A stretch of 46,275 bases of DNA from Alistipes sp. (GTDB lineage: Bacteria; Bacteroidota; Bacteroidia; Bacteroidales; Rikenellaceae): NCBI GenBank assembly GCA_017559615.1, contig JAFYRB010000010.1, positions 1 to 46,275 on the forward strand, read 5' to 3'. The notes below the pieces were generated by a model. That model made no database searches, was not told where the DNA came from, and saw nothing but the letters and a program-made list of their open reading frames with translations. Below are positions 1 to 8,826 of this stretch, in pieces; position 1 is the stretch's first letter; each line of letters starts with the position of its first letter. The position numbers were made by a program, and so were the translations under genes.

Positions 1-39
1 AGCGGCCTTACGGCGACCTACGCAGTTTACAACTTCCAT
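1..39 (-). CDS. rpsI: 30S ribosomal protein S9, N-terminal fragment
   Basis: Only the first 13 codons lie in the window; the gene continues past position 1. They read MEVVNCVGRRKAA, the usual start of Bacteroidetes S9, including the GRRKAA motif. The ATG is at 37-39, five bases after the rplM stop, which is the conserved rplM-rpsI operon arrangement. S9 is a small-subunit protein whose C-terminal tail (not in the window) reaches the P-site tRNA. Identification rests on the short peptide plus gene order. Confidence 0.9.
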   Translation of the reverse strand, partial: MEVVNCVGRRKAA

Positions 40-44
40 AATTC

Positions 45-506
45 TTACTTAATCTCGTTTAACTTAATCTCCTTAGGGTTCTGTGCAGCGTGTGGATGCT
101 CAGCACCTGCATAAACCTTCAAATTCTTCATAATCGCCTCACCAAGACGAGTCTTTGGCAACATACCGCGAACTGCGTGCTCGATAACGAACTCTGGCTT
201 CTTGCTAGCTGTCAAGAAGTCTGCTGGTGTTGCGAAACGCTGACCACCAGGGAAACCTGTGTAGCGTGTGTAGACCTTATCGGTCATCTTTGCGCCTGTA
301 AGCTTCACCTTATCTGCGTTGATAACGATAACATAGTCACCGCAGTTTGTGTGTGGGGTGTAGCTTGGCTTGTTCTTGCCACGGAGGATCTTAGCCACCT
401 GTGATGCAAGACGTCCCAAAATCTCGTTCGTAGCGTCAATCACGAACCACTCCTTCTGAGCGGCCTCTGCCTTGACCGAGATAGTCTTGTAACTCTTTGA
501 ATCCAC
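45..506 (-). CDS. rplM: 50S ribosomal protein L13
   Basis: This 153-residue protein matches full-length L13, a large-subunit protein that binds 23S rRNA early in assembly. Visible family motifs are WFVIDATNEILGRLAS (about residues 20-35), the RGKNKPSYTPHTNCGDYVIVINA region, and HAVRGMLPKTRLG (about residues 110-122). The ATG at 504-506 is followed by a lysine-rich N-terminus normal for the phylum. It is the first gene of the operon with rpsI, and a canonical Bacteroidetes promoter lies about 70-100 bases upstream (576-605). Confidence 0.97.
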   Translation of the reverse strand: MDSKSYKTISVKAEAAQKEWFVIDATNEILGRLASQVAKILRGKNKPSYTPHTNCGDYVIVINADKVKLTGAKMTDKVYTRYTGFPGGQRFATPADFLTASKKPEFVIEHAVRGMLPKTRLGEAIMKNLKVYAGAEHPHAAQNPKEIKLNEIK

Positions 507-575
507 TTTGTTAAAAGTTTAGTTAATACTTAATTTATTGTAATCCAATTACCCAAAAACACTATTTTGGGCCTG

Positions 576-605
576 CAAAGATACTAATTTTTAATAACAA
601 ACAAA
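576..605 (-). promoter_or_regulatory. Promoter of rplM-rpsI
   Basis: On the minus strand a -7 element TATCTTTG (576-583) is preceded by TTTG (602-605) with an 18-base spacer, close to the Bacteroidetes consensus TTTG-N~19-TAnnTTTG. A second TTTG overlaps at 598-601. The predicted start of transcription near 570 leaves a leader of roughly 65 bases before the rplM ATG. Confidence 0.75.
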
Positions 606-762
606 TCTCTGCCAACTCTTTTTTTTCAGTGCAAACGTCAATTAACTACCAATCAATAAGTTAACATATTTTTGAGCCGCAAATAAAAAAGAATAATATG
701 CCAAAAAACCTATATATTTTAGAATATCTACACACCCATCTGTTGGTAGCGACAATAAGAGT

Positions 763-802
763 GCCACCGATGGCGAGCGCTATCACTCATCCCATCGGTG
801 GC
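763..802 (-). terminator. Terminator of the Na/Pi cotransporter gene
   Basis: A perfect 11-bp inverted repeat, GCCACCGATGG (763-773) with CCATCGGTGGC (792-802), lies 45 bases after the minus-strand stop. The loop is 18 bases and the trailing minus-strand sequence ACTCTTATTGTC is only moderately U-rich, so intrinsic termination is likely but not certain. Confidence 0.6.
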
Positions 803-846
803 CTCTATTACTTCGGTAAGGGCAACTATCCTACCCTTAACGAGAT

Positions 847-2553
847 TTACTTCTCGAGAGCCTGCGAAATGTTGATAATAAAGTCACCCATACGCTCCAA
901 CTCCGAGATTGTATCGAGATAGTAGACGCTCGACTGGTAGTTCGCACCATCGGTCTCAATCTGATGAATCTCCTCCTCGCGGATGGCGTTGCGGATGTCG
1001 TTAATCTCAATCTCGCAATCGGTAGCCATACGAAGGCCAATAGGCTCCAACTTCTCGGCCTTGAGATTATCAATCATAACGCCATAAGCCTTGTCGATTG
1101 CCACAAGCAGTGTCTCGAGTTTTGCCTTCTGCTCTGCGGTAAACGTCTTCTCGTGGCTATTACGACGCATAAGAATTCTTCCGATAGACTCGCCCGAGTC
1201 ACCAAGGCTCTCAAGCTCACCGATAATCTTATACATACGCTTAGTCTCGGTACGTGTCTCCTCCGAGATACTATCCTCGGGAAGGGCATTAAGGAACTGT
1301 GCAATCTCATACTCTATGCGGTCGGAAATCTCCTCATACTTAACCAAACGCTGTCGCATATCCTCGAACTCCTTATCGTTCTTGGCATTCACCGCGCGAC
1401 GTACGAACTCTACGATGCGGCGTGAAATCTCGGCAAAGTGGATAACCTCGCTACGTGCCTGACCTACGGCCAACTCGGCAGTCGAAAGTGGGCCTGCGTC
1501 GATAAACTTAAGCTTCACGCTATCCTCCTCGGCACTCTTCTTATCCTTGATAACCTTAGTTACAATCCTTACGATAAGATTCACAAACCAGATAAGAATC
1601 ATCGTATTGAAGAGGTTGAATAACGTATGGAGCATCGAGATACCATAGAGAGTTGAGATACTCTCATCGGCGGTCATTGTCATACTATTATCAATCTCCA
1701 TAGGATTTGGCAATCCCATCCAGCCAATCGTAGCACCTACAAGAGTGAGGAACGGACGGAAGAGCAACAACGCCCAGCATACGCCAAACACGTTGAAGAG
1801 CGTATGTGCAAGTGCCGCACGACGTGCATTAGCATTACCTACCGCAGCGGCGATATTTGCTGTAATTGTAGTACCGATATTCTCACCCAACACCATCGCA
1901 GCACCCATCTCGAATGGAATCCAACCCATATTCACCATAATAAGCGTAAGGGCCATAGTTGCCGATGAGGACTGCAACACGAGGGTTAGCACCGAGCCAA
2001 ATACCAAGAAGATTAGCACCGAGCCGAAGCCATAGCTTGTCCAGTTCTGGATGAATGACAACACCTCGGGAGTCTCACGCAAATCGGGTACCGACTCCTT
2101 CATAAGCGATAGACCGAGGAACAAAAGCGAGAAACCTACGATAAGCTCACTAATGTGGCGACGCTTATCACTTTTCGCGAGGCTAAGGATAAAACCTACG
2201 GCCATAAGAGGCACTGCAAAGAGCGAGATATCAGCCTTGAAGCCCAACAACGACACGAGCCACGCCGTAACCGTAGTACCGATATTTGCGCCCATAATCA
2301 CACCTACGGCCTGCGACAAGGTGAGCAAACCTGCGTTTACGAAACCTACGGTCATAACCGTAGTTGCCGATGAGGACTGAATAACGGTTGTAATACCCAA
2401 ACCCGAGAGTACGCCCTTGAATGGGTTAGATGTCATTGCCGTAAGGAAGCCTCGCATCTTGCTACCTGCCGCCTTCTGCAATCCTGCGCTCATAAGGTTC
2501 ATTCCATAGAGGAACATTCCCAATGCGCCTAAAAGTGTTAATACTTGAATCAT
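847..2553 (-). CDS. Na/Pi cotransporter family protein with PhoU-like C-terminal domain
   Basis: This 568-residue inner-membrane protein belongs to the NptA/PNaS family, which moves phosphate in symport with sodium. The family hallmark is duplicated: two QSSSAT motifs, at about residues 59-64 and 194-199, each followed by a hydrophobic segment. The N-terminal ~330 residues are membrane segments. The remainder, from about 350, is helical and charged, with the E/D-rich repeats of PhoU-like domains (for example LESLGDSGE and LERMGDFI), which sense or regulate phosphate flux in related proteins. It stands alone between the L13 operon and upp, with its own promoter and terminator. The substrate is inferred from the family. 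Confidence 0.9.
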   Translation of the reverse strand: MIQVLTLLGALGMFLYGMNLMSAGLQKAAGSKMRGFLTAMTSNPFKGVLSGLGITTVIQSSSATTVMTVGFVNAGLLTLSQAVGVIMGANIGTTVTAWLVSLLGFKADISLFAVPLMAVGFILSLAKSDKRRHISELIVGFSLLFLGLSLMKESVPDLRETPEVLSFIQNWTSYGFGSVLIFLVFGSVLTLVLQSSSATMALTLIMVNMGWIPFEMGAAMVLGENIGTTITANIAAAVGNANARRAALAHTLFNVFGVCWALLLFRPFLTLVGATIGWMGLPNPMEIDNSMTMTADESISTLYGISMLHTLFNLFNTMILIWFVNLIVRIVTKVIKDKKSAEEDSVKLKFIDAGPLSTAELAVGQARSEVIHFAEISRRIVEFVRRAVNAKNDKEFEDMRQRLVKYEEISDRIEYEIAQFLNALPEDSISEETRTETKRMYKIIGELESLGDSGESIGRILMRRNSHEKTFTAEQKAKLETLLVAIDKAYGVMIDNLKAEKLEPIGLRMATDCEIEINDIRNAIREEEIHQIETDGANYQSSVYYLDTISELERMGDFIINISQALEK

Positions 2554-2620
2554 AACGTTTTATAGTTTATTAATATTTATTATCTCCTATTTTACGCCTT
2601 TTATAGGCTTATTTCGAAGG

Positions 2621-2628
2621 CAAAATTA
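2621..2628 (-). promoter_or_regulatory. -7 element, Na/Pi cotransporter promoter
   Basis: TAATTTTG on the minus strand fits TAnnTTTG. A TTGT about 19 bases upstream (2648-2651) is an acceptable -33 element. The implied leader is roughly 60 bases. Confidence 0.5.
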
Positions 2629-2735
2629 TTCTTCTAAATCGAGAAAAACAACCCTGTAAACGAATTGTAACACTAATTTAACACTTTTGTATAGATGTTA
2701 CAAAAGACCTACAACTACCCTACTACGCATATAAA

Positions 2736-2764
2736 CAAAAAGGTTGCCCACCGAAAGGGCAACC
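2736..2764 (-). terminator. Rho-independent terminator of upp
   Basis: The minus strand reads GGTTGCCC, a 7-base loop, GGGCAACC, then TTTTTG. The 8-bp perfect GC-rich stem (2742-2749 with 2757-2764) begins about 22 bases after the upp stop. Confidence 0.88.
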
Positions 2765-2786
2765 CATATATTATAACACTTACAAC

Positions 2787-3410
2787 CTATCTTGTACCGA
2801 AGATTCTATCACCCGCATCACCAAGACCTGGGAGGATGTAGTTCTTCTCGTTAAGGCCATCGTCAAGCGCTGCGAGATAGATATCCACATCGGGATGCTT
2901 CTGCTGAACAGCCTTAACGCCCTGTGGCGATGCTACCAAGCACATCAATCGAATAGACGTATAGCCATCGTTCTTCAGGCGAGAGATAGCATCACACGCA
3001 CTACCTCCTGTTGCCAACATCGGGTCGGTAACAATCACCAAGCGGTCTTTGTTCTCTGGCATCTTGTAGTAGTAGAACACAGGTTCGCAAGTAACCTCAT
3101 CGCGATACATACCGATATGTCCCACACGCGCCGAAGGGTTGAGTGCCAAAAGGCCATCGACCATACCCAAACCAGCACGAAGGATAGGCGCGATAACCAT
3201 CTTCTTACCCGCAAGTGTTGGAGCCTTCATCTTCTGCAACGGTGTCTCAATCTCCTCGTAGCTCAACGGAAAGTCGCGAGTAATCTCGTAGCCCATAAAG
3301 AGTGAAATCTCCTTGAGCAACTCACGGAACATCATTGTCGATGTCTCCTTATTACGCATAATGCTCAACTTATGCTGCACAAGCGGATGGTCAATTATAT
3401 GCAATGCCAT
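2787..3410 (-). CDS. upp: Uracil phosphoribosyltransferase
   Basis: This cytoplasmic pyrimidine-salvage enzyme makes UMP from uracil and PRPP. The 207 residues are the normal family length. The PRPP-binding loop is seen as DPMLATGGS (residues 129-137). The uracil-binding C-terminal motif is [10 protein letters not shown]. The N-terminal [10 protein letters not shown] and the RAGLGM segment (about 78-83) are also typical. The gene is divergent from uraA across 110 bp, so uracil uptake and trapping as UMP are encoded back to back. A strong terminator follows. Confidence 0.96.
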   Translation of the reverse strand: MALHIIDHPLVQHKLSIMRNKETSTMMFRELLKEISLFMGYEITRDFPLSYEEIETPLQKMKAPTLAGKKMVIAPILRAGLGMVDGLLALNPSARVGHIGMYRDEVTCEPVFYYYKMPENKDRLVIVTDPMLATGGSACDAISRLKNDGYTSIRLMCLVASPQGVKAVQQKHPDVDIYLAALDDGLNEKNYILPGLGDAGDRIFGTR

Positions 3411-3435
3411 AACAAAGTAGTTTTAATTATTACCG

Positions 3436-3443
3436 CAAATATA
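3436..3443 (-). promoter_or_regulatory. upp: -7 element, upp promoter
   Basis: TATATTTG on the minus strand is a full match to TAnnTTTG and leaves a leader of about 20 bases before the upp ATG. There is no good TTTG at -33; a T-rich TTTTCGG lies near that spacing. Confidence 0.55.
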
Positions 3444-3487
3444 GTTATAATTTTCCGAAAAAGCTCGCTATATTCGGCAAAAATTAT

Positions 3488-3495
3488 TAATTTTG
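3488..3495 (+). promoter_or_regulatory. uraA: -7 element, uraA promoter
   Basis: TAATTTTG on the plus strand fits TAnnTTTG and ends 25 bases before the uraA ATG. The -33 element is poor. It lies about 50 bp from the divergent upp -7 box, so one bound regulator could affect both. Confidence 0.5.
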
Positions 3496-3520
3496 TAACA
3501 CTACTAATTATAACTTTTAT

Positions 3521-4711
3521 ATGAAAAATAGCAACAATCTCGGCATTGTCCAAAAGACAATCGTAGGAGCGCAGTTCCTCTTTGTCGCCTTTGGAGCAAC
3601 GGTATTGGTTCCGCTGTTGGTGGGTTTGGACCCATCGGTAGCACTCTTCACCGCGGGTGTGGGAACCTTCATCTTCCACGCCATTACAAAGGGCAAGGTC
3701 CCCGTATTCCTCGGCAGTAGCTTCGCATTTATCGCACCTATCATCAAGGCAACCGAACTCTTTGGTCTTCCAGGCACGCTATCGGGTTTAGTAGCCGTAG
3801 GTGGCGTATATGCTCTTATGAGCCTTCTCGTTCGCCTTCGAGGTGTGGGATTTATCACACGTCTTTTCCCTCCAGTTGTCGTAGGTCCTGTGATTATGCT
3901 TATCGGACTTTCGTTGGCTTCTACAGGAGTAAATATGGCAAAGAGCAACTGGTCTCTTGCTATTATCGCGCTTGCAACAACGGTTATCATCTCGCTCTAT
4001 GGCAAGGGACTACTACGTCTTATCCCTATCTTTGCGGGTATTGTCGTAGGCTATATCGCCGCAATATTCTATGGCATCATCGACTTCCAGCCCGTTGTCG
4101 AGGCATCGTGGTTCGCACTACCGAGCTTCGTACGCCCCGAGCTTTGCTGGGAGGCTATTATCTTTATGATTCCTGTTGCTATCGCACCTGTAATTGAGCA
4201 TATCGGCGATATCTACGCCATCAACGAGGTTACGGGCAAGGATTATGTTTCTGACCCAGGTCTTCACCGCACGATGCTTGGCGATGGTCTGGCGTGTGTA
4301 GCAGCCTCGTTCATTGGTGGTCCTCCTGTGACTACCTACTCGGAGGTTACGGGCGCTATCTCGCTTACCAAGATTGCTGACCCTTCGGTTATCCGCATCG
4401 CAGCACTCTTCGGTATCCTATTCTCGGTATTGGGCAAGGTGAGCGCACTTCTAAAGACCATCCCTGATGCAGTGCTTGGAGGTATTATGTTGCTTCTCTT
4501 CGGTACTATCGCTGCGGTGGGTGTCAACAGTCTTGTTAAGAATAAGATTGATTTGAGCAATACTCGCAACCTTATCATCGTGTCGCTCATCCTCATCCTC
4601 GGTATCGGTGGTGCGGAGTTTACAATCGGCACCTTTACCATTGGAGGTATCGGTCTATCGGCATTAGTAGGCGTTCTTCTTAACCTAATTCTGCCACGCG
4701 ACAAGCAGTAG
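3521..4711 (+). CDS. uraA: Uracil permease (NCS2 nucleobase:cation symporter)
   Basis: This 396-residue polytopic inner-membrane protein belongs to the UraA branch of NCS2. The substrate-site signatures are present: a TM3 segment GSSFAFIAPI, the TM8 segment VIEHIGDIYAINE with E226 followed by H227, and the TM10 segment GGPPVTTYSEVTG with E275. These correspond to the glutamates that bind uracil in E. coli UraA. The length is slightly short of E. coli's 429 but no core segment seems missing. It is divergent from upp, which supports uracil as the substrate over xanthine. It ends at a shared bidirectional terminator. Confidence 0.93.
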   Translation: MKNSNNLGIVQKTIVGAQFLFVAFGATVLVPLLVGLDPSVALFTAGVGTFIFHAITKGKVPVFLGSSFAFIAPIIKATELFGLPGTLSGLVAVGGVYALMSLLVRLRGVGFITRLFPPVVVGPVIMLIGLSLASTGVNMAKSNWSLAIIALATTVIISLYGKGLLRLIPIFAGIVVGYIAAIFYGIIDFQPVVEASWFALPSFVRPELCWEAIIFMIPVAIAPVIEHIGDIYAINEVTGKDYVSDPGLHRTMLGDGLACVAASFIGGPPVTTYSEVTGAISLTKIADPSVIRIAALFGILFSVLGKVSALLKTIPDAVLGGIMLLLFGTIAAVGVNSLVKNKIDLSNTRNLIIVSLILILGIGGAEFTIGTFTIGGIGLSALVGVLLNLILPRDKQ

Positions 4712-4729
4712 TAAATTGTCCTAAACGAA

Positions 4730-4767
4730 AAAAAGGTGTGTCCTCGATTCGGAGAACACACCTATTT
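4730..4767. terminator. Bidirectional terminator between uraA and the BI-1 gene
   Basis: GGTGTGT (4735-4741) pairs with ACACACC (4756-4762), with an inner CTC/GAG extension. The minus strand is followed by seven T residues, a strong terminator for the BI-1 gene. The plus strand is followed by TATTTTATT, serving uraA more weakly. Confidence 0.8.
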
Positions 4768-4785
4768 TATTACTCTACCACACCA

Positions 4786-5481
4786 CTACTTGCGGTCGCC
4801 AAAGATTCGCAACAGATAGAGGAAGAGGTTTACAAAGTCGAGGTACAAGGTCAACGCACCAAAGAGCGCTAACTTATGTCCCATCTCATCCACCTGACCA
4901 TACTCCGTAAGCATATGCTTAATCTTCTGCGTGTCGTATGCCGTAAGACCTACGAATACCACAACCGCCACGTAGCTCACAATCCAATAGAGAGTCTCCG
5001 AGCCGAGGAAGATGTTAACCACCGAAGCGATGATTACACCTATCAGTGCCATAAAGAGAATGCTTCCAAGACGTGTGAGGTCCATACGTGTGAGGTATCC
5101 GAGCAGGCTCATCACGAGGAACATTCCCGCAGTGATGAAGAACACCGACGCAATGGAGCTCATCGTATAGATCATAAATATGGATGACATCGTAACACCC
5201 ATCAACGCCGAATAGAGGATAAAAAGCAGCGTTGCAGAGGTCATCGACATACGTGTGATGCGTGCCGAGAGCCACACAACAAGACCAATCTGGGCAATGA
5301 AAATAATCCAAATCATAGAACTATTTTCAGCCAAGAAGTACCAGAAATCAATAGACTGCGACAAGAAGTAGGCTACAAGACCCGTAATCGAGAGCGCAGC
5401 AGCCATCTGCATATATACACTCTTGAAGAGTGCCGACACAGCCGCCTCGGCAGCAGTCTGGTGAGAAACATAGTTTGCCAT
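4786..5481 (-). CDS. Bax inhibitor-1 / YccA family membrane protein
   Basis: This 231-residue protein has seven predicted hydrophobic segments spread over its length, as in the BI-1/YccA family. The conserved C-terminal region includes GLTAYDTQKIK, with the Asp implicated in pH-sensitive calcium leak in the bacterial homologue YetJ, and ALTLYLDFVNLFLYLLRIFG. I chose the ATG at 5479-5481 because the frame extends only two codons further, to a TTG. E. coli YccA modulates the FtsH protease; here the role is inferred only from family. It has its own promoter inside the end of the preceding gene. Confidence 0.88.
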   Translation of the reverse strand: MANYVSHQTAAEAAVSALFKSVYMQMAAALSITGLVAYFLSQSIDFWYFLAENSSMIWIIFIAQIGLVVWLSARITRMSMTSATLLFILYSALMGVTMSSIFMIYTMSSIASVFFITAGMFLVMSLLGYLTRMDLTRLGSILFMALIGVIIASVVNIFLGSETLYWIVSYVAVVVFVGLTAYDTQKIKHMLTEYGQVDEMGHKLALFGALTLYLDFVNLFLYLLRIFGDRK

Positions 5482-5545
5482 AATCAAAAGTTATTCATTC
5501 AAAAACACCTACCCTACACACGTAAATACCTATATAATATATACG

Positions 5546-5553
5546 CAAAGGTA
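5546..5553 (-). promoter_or_regulatory. -7 element, BI-1 gene promoter
   Basis: TACCTTTG on the minus strand fits the consensus. A TTTG (5569-5572) lies 15 bases upstream, a little close, and overlaps the end of the neighbouring DUF4923 coding region. Confidence 0.5.
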
Positions 5554-5560
5554 GTCGCTT

Positions 5561-6196
5561 CTATCTCTCAAAAACTATACAAAGGTAGACATCTCCAAAA
5601 CTCTGGAGAACACCCTTTAACATAATAAACGTATCGTCCGAGGTTAGCTCTGGCGAGGCCTTCGCGATGATATCTATCACATCACCAGCATCCAGCATCA
5701 CCATAAACCTTCCCGACACAATGCGAAAATATCCCTGCGCCTTATACGTCACGCCATCAACCTTCGACGAGACATCCATCTTTGCCGTAGTCTCATCGTA
5801 GTTGAACCAACCCTCCTGCAACGCATCGAGTGTCGAAAGCACAGCAAGACCATTGCGGCGCAATGTCAACGAGCAGCAACCCTCCATAATGCCATACTTC
5901 TTCAACTCCGCAAGGCCAAAGCCCTCCACTTGAGCAAGTGCAACATCCGCCAACGGATTATCTCCGAGATACTTCAACGACGCAGTTTTATACTGCCACG
6001 TGCCGAGAATCTTCGATTGCGCAGGGGCATTGTCGCGTATCTCATCGTATGGCGACACCTTTGTCGGCTGCTGTTCTGCGGCTACGGCACCGAGGATGCG
6101 ACCAAAGGCCTTACCCAGGTCAAACTGTGCAGAGGTCTCCTGAGGCATCAGCGCCACGCAGAACGCAACGACAACAAGGGATAACAATCGCTTCAT
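5561..6196 (-). CDS. Secreted DUF4923-like protein, copy 2
   Basis: This 211-residue protein of unknown function starts with a signal peptide (MKRLLSLVVVAFCVALMPQ, likely cleaved after TSA). The mature part resembles the DUF4923 lipocalin-like families common in Bacteroidales: a GTWQY motif (about residues 66-70), an alpha-helical stretch, then short beta strands (YKAQGYFRIVSGRFMVML). It shares the G-W-Y...LA...YGI..G.CS pattern with the adjacent gene, from which it is separated by 11 bases, so the two are probably a diverged tandem duplication. It is likely periplasmic or surface-exposed; there is no lipobox Cys. It probably belongs to the nadE transcript. Confidence 0.72.
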   Translation of the reverse strand: MKRLLSLVVVAFCVALMPQETSAQFDLGKAFGRILGAVAAEQQPTKVSPYDEIRDNAPAQSKILGTWQYKTASLKYLGDNPLADVALAQVEGFGLAELKKYGIMEGCCSLTLRRNGLAVLSTLDALQEGWFNYDETTAKMDVSSKVDGVTYKAQGYFRIVSGRFMVMLDAGDVIDIIAKASPELTSDDTFIMLKGVLQSFGDVYLCIVFER

Positions 6197-6207
6197 AGTC
6201 TATCGCA

Positions 6208-6804
6208 CTACTTTGAGAGTGAGAAGCCGAGCATCATACCATTGTAGCTCTCAGCAATCTTAGTAAGGCCAGAAAGCATAGAGCTCTTCGAGCCGAGCTT
6301 CACGAGGAAGTCGAACAAGCGGCTGCAGTCGAATACAAGGTCCATATTCTCGCCATCAATATAAGCATAGCCAGTCATAGTGCCGAGCTTAATAAATGTT
6401 GAATTGAAGGTCAAGACAACCTTATGAGTCTCTGTCTCATAGGTATATGTTCCTGTAAAGGTACGCTTACCGATAACCATCTTGAAGGTATCATCGTCAC
6501 CAAAGGTAAACGAGCAGTTACCAGCCTTGATACCTACATAATTGTAAGCATTCTGGAGCTTTGTCTCGAAGCTACCCATAGCAGCATTTGCCAATGCACC
6601 TGCAAGCTCGCCCTCGCTCTCGAGGCGAATTGCTGGAGAGGCATAGTTCCAACTACCTGGAAGCATAAGCTCCGTAGCCTTGCCATCGGTAACCTTATCG
6701 ATTACAGTTGTTGCAGCGCCCTTAAGAAAGTCGCCCAAAGACTGTGCTGAAAGCGATGTGCTAAATACGAACATAGCACATACGATAAACAATATTCTCT
6801 TCAT
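6208..6804 (-). CDS. Secreted DUF4923 family protein, copy 1
   Basis: This 198-residue protein has an N-terminal signal peptide (MKRILFIVCAMFVFSTSLSA, cleavage before QS). The mature domain has GSWNYASPAIRLES (about residues 50-63), a helical LAGALANAA segment, and a run of beta strands with FTGTYTYET and YAYIDGENMDL, matching DUF4923, a putative lipocalin-like barrel of unknown function. It follows nadE by 22 bases and precedes its paralogue by 11. I see no catalytic motif. Confidence 0.8.
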   Translation of the reverse strand: MKRILFIVCAMFVFSTSLSAQSLGDFLKGAATTVIDKVTDGKATELMLPGSWNYASPAIRLESEGELAGALANAAMGSFETKLQNAYNYVGIKAGNCSFTFGDDDTFKMVIGKRTFTGTYTYETETHKVVLTFNSTFIKLGTMTGYAYIDGENMDLVFDCSRLFDFLVKLGSKSSMLSGLTKIAESYNGMMLGFSLSK

Positions 6805-6826
6805 AGTAGTGTAAAGTTAATTTTTA

Positions 6827-8773
6827 TTACTCATTCTCCAACTCACGCTCAAGCTCCTCAATCTCCTGCAACCAAGCGCGCACCTGTGCATCCGAAGGCA
6901 TATGCAAGTCACCACGTGGCGAGAGACCTACGGCACCAACCTTTGGTCCATCAGGCATTGCCGAACGCTTAAACTGCTGCGAGAAGAAGCGACGGAAGAA
7001 GACCTTCAACCACTTAACGATAGTAGCCTTTGAGTGAGTACCCTCGAAGGCGATAAACGCCAACATCGCAATCTTAGAAGGAGCATAACGACGACGCAAT
7101 GCGCAGTAGAGGAAGAAGTCGTGGAGATCGTATGGGCCTACCAAGTCCTCGGTCTTCTGTGCGATATCGCCACCTTCGGATGGAGGCAACAACTCTGGGC
7201 TTACAGGGGTAGCTACGACATCCAACAATGCCTGACGCAAAGCTCCCTCCGCACGGTTGTTAGCATACCAATCAACCATATACTTCACCAAGGTCTTTGG
7301 CACTGATGAGTTGATACCATACATCGACATCTGGTCGCCATTGTATGTTGCCCAACCGAGAGCCAACTCACTCATATCGCCCGTACCGATAACCATACCG
7401 CCACACATATTCGCAACGTCCATCAAAATCTGTGTACGCTCACGAGCCTGTGAGTTCTCGTAGGCTACCGAACACTCCGCCTTATCAAGACCGATATCCT
7501 TAAAGTGCTGCTCACAAGCATCCTTGATAGATATCTCACGCAACGTACAGCCCAACTCCTTAATCATCGTTAGGGCATTCTGGTATGTACGGTCGGTAGT
7601 ACCGAAGCCTGGCATAGTAACACCGATAATCTTCTTTCGGTCGAGGCCCAACAAATCATAAGTATCGCATACGGCCAAGAGTGCCAACGTAGAGTCAAGA
7701 CCTCCCGAGATGCCCATAACTACGGTGTCGCACTTCGTATGCTCAAGACGCTGTGCAAGACCTGCGCTCTGGATAGCAAATACCTCGCGGCAGTGGATAT
7801 CACGGTCAGCATCGTTCTCTGGTACGAAGTACAAAGGCTCGATATGGCGACGTACATCACCCTGATAGCAGATATCGTCAACATCAACCTCCACTACGCG
7901 CATCTCTGGCGCCTCTGGGTAGTAGAAGGTGTTACGTGCAGTACGGCGTGTAGAGATATACTCAACGTCGATATCGGCAATAACCATACGGTCGTTACGC
8001 ACAAAGCGCTCGCTAACGCCCAACACACGGCCAAGCTCCGCAACAACGGCATTACCAGCAAACACAAGGTCGCTTGATGACTCACCGTGGCCCGAAGAGG
8101 CGTAAATGTAAGCCGACATCGTACGTGATGACTGCTCGGCGATAAGCGAGATAAGGTAGTCGTGCTTACATACCGACTCTGGCGATGCAGAGAGGTTGAA
8201 CAAGAGCTTAGCACCCTGCACAGCCTGCATTGATGATGGTGGCACAGGAACCCACATATCCTCGCAAATCTCAACGCCAAACTCCACGCCGTGGAGGTCG
8301 AACATAAGGTCGCTACCGAAAGGACACTCCTGGCCAGCAAAGCGAATCACACGGTCACGGATAGAGTATCCAGACACCCACCAGCGAAGCTCCGAGAACT
8401 CGCCATAGTTAGGGATATAGCACTTTGGCACGATACCCCACAACTGGCCCTGACCGAAGATAGCAGCACAGTTATAGAGGCGGTCGGCATATACCACAGG
8501 CAGACCCACGATACCGATTGTAGGGATATCCTGTGTCTGCTCCATAAGCCACGCGAGAGCCTTCTCCGAGTCACTGAGGAGCTTCTTCTGCAACACCATA
8601 TCACCGCAAGTATAACCTACAAGCGAAAGCTCTGGCATCACAACAATCTCAACACCCTCCTTAAAGGCATCTTCCATAATTTTGAGAGCACCCACAGCAT
8701 TGCTATGCGCATCGGCGATATGTACGCGAGGTACTGCCGCCGCAACTCTCATATATCCATATTGATTGTTCAT
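6827..8773 (-). CDS. nadE: Glutamine-dependent NAD+ synthetase
   Basis: This 648-residue two-domain cytoplasmic enzyme catalyses the last step of NAD synthesis, amidating deamido-NAD with ammonia released from glutamine. The N-terminal nitrilase-like glutaminase domain shows the Glu-Lys-Cys triad: E48 (PELSLVGYTC), K117 (VPKCYIPNYGEF) and C170 (GVEICEDMW). The C-terminal synthetase has the PP-loop SGGLDS at 356-361. Length and order fit the class with a fused glutaminase. The start is the first ATG; a later Met at residue 8 is possible. It is followed closely by two DUF4923 genes. Confidence 0.96.
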   Translation of the reverse strand: MNNQYGYMRVAAAVPRVHIADAHSNAVGALKIMEDAFKEGVEIVVMPELSLVGYTCGDMVLQKKLLSDSEKALAWLMEQTQDIPTIGIVGLPVVYADRLYNCAAIFGQGQLWGIVPKCYIPNYGEFSELRWWVSGYSIRDRVIRFAGQECPFGSDLMFDLHGVEFGVEICEDMWVPVPPSSMQAVQGAKLLFNLSASPESVCKHDYLISLIAEQSSRTMSAYIYASSGHGESSSDLVFAGNAVVAELGRVLGVSERFVRNDRMVIADIDVEYISTRRTARNTFYYPEAPEMRVVEVDVDDICYQGDVRRHIEPLYFVPENDADRDIHCREVFAIQSAGLAQRLEHTKCDTVVMGISGGLDSTLALLAVCDTYDLLGLDRKKIIGVTMPGFGTTDRTYQNALTMIKELGCTLREISIKDACEQHFKDIGLDKAECSVAYENSQARERTQILMDVANMCGGMVIGTGDMSELALGWATYNGDQMSMYGINSSVPKTLVKYMVDWYANNRAEGALRQALLDVVATPVSPELLPPSEGGDIAQKTEDLVGPYDLHDFFLYCALRRRYAPSKIAMLAFIAFEGTHSKATIVKWLKVFFRRFFSQQFKRSAMPDGPKVGAVGLSPRGDLHMPSDAQVRAWLQEIEELERELENE

Positions 8774-8826
8774 ATTAAGCGAACGTCAATTCTCTGACTT
8801 TATTTTAGTCGGGTTACACAAACAAA

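Larger units (their letters stand above)
507..846. other. 340-bp intergenic region rplM / Na-Pi cotransporter
   Basis: This gene-free stretch holds the rplM promoter at its left side and the terminator of the upstream cotransporter gene (763-802) at its right side. The bases between about 610 and 755 are AT-rich, and I see no gene, repeat or RNA in them. The short plus-strand frame at 698-922 overlaps the cotransporter 3' end and has no family features. Confidence 0.6.

Noticed and set aside
698..922. Short plus-strand frame next to the Na/Pi gene
   Set aside because: It overlaps the terminator and 3' end of a real minus-strand gene and has no motif.
3517..3990. Open frame antisense to uraA
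   Set aside because: Composition (Thr/Pro/Arg/Ile rich) mirrors the reverse complement of a membrane protein and no family features are present.
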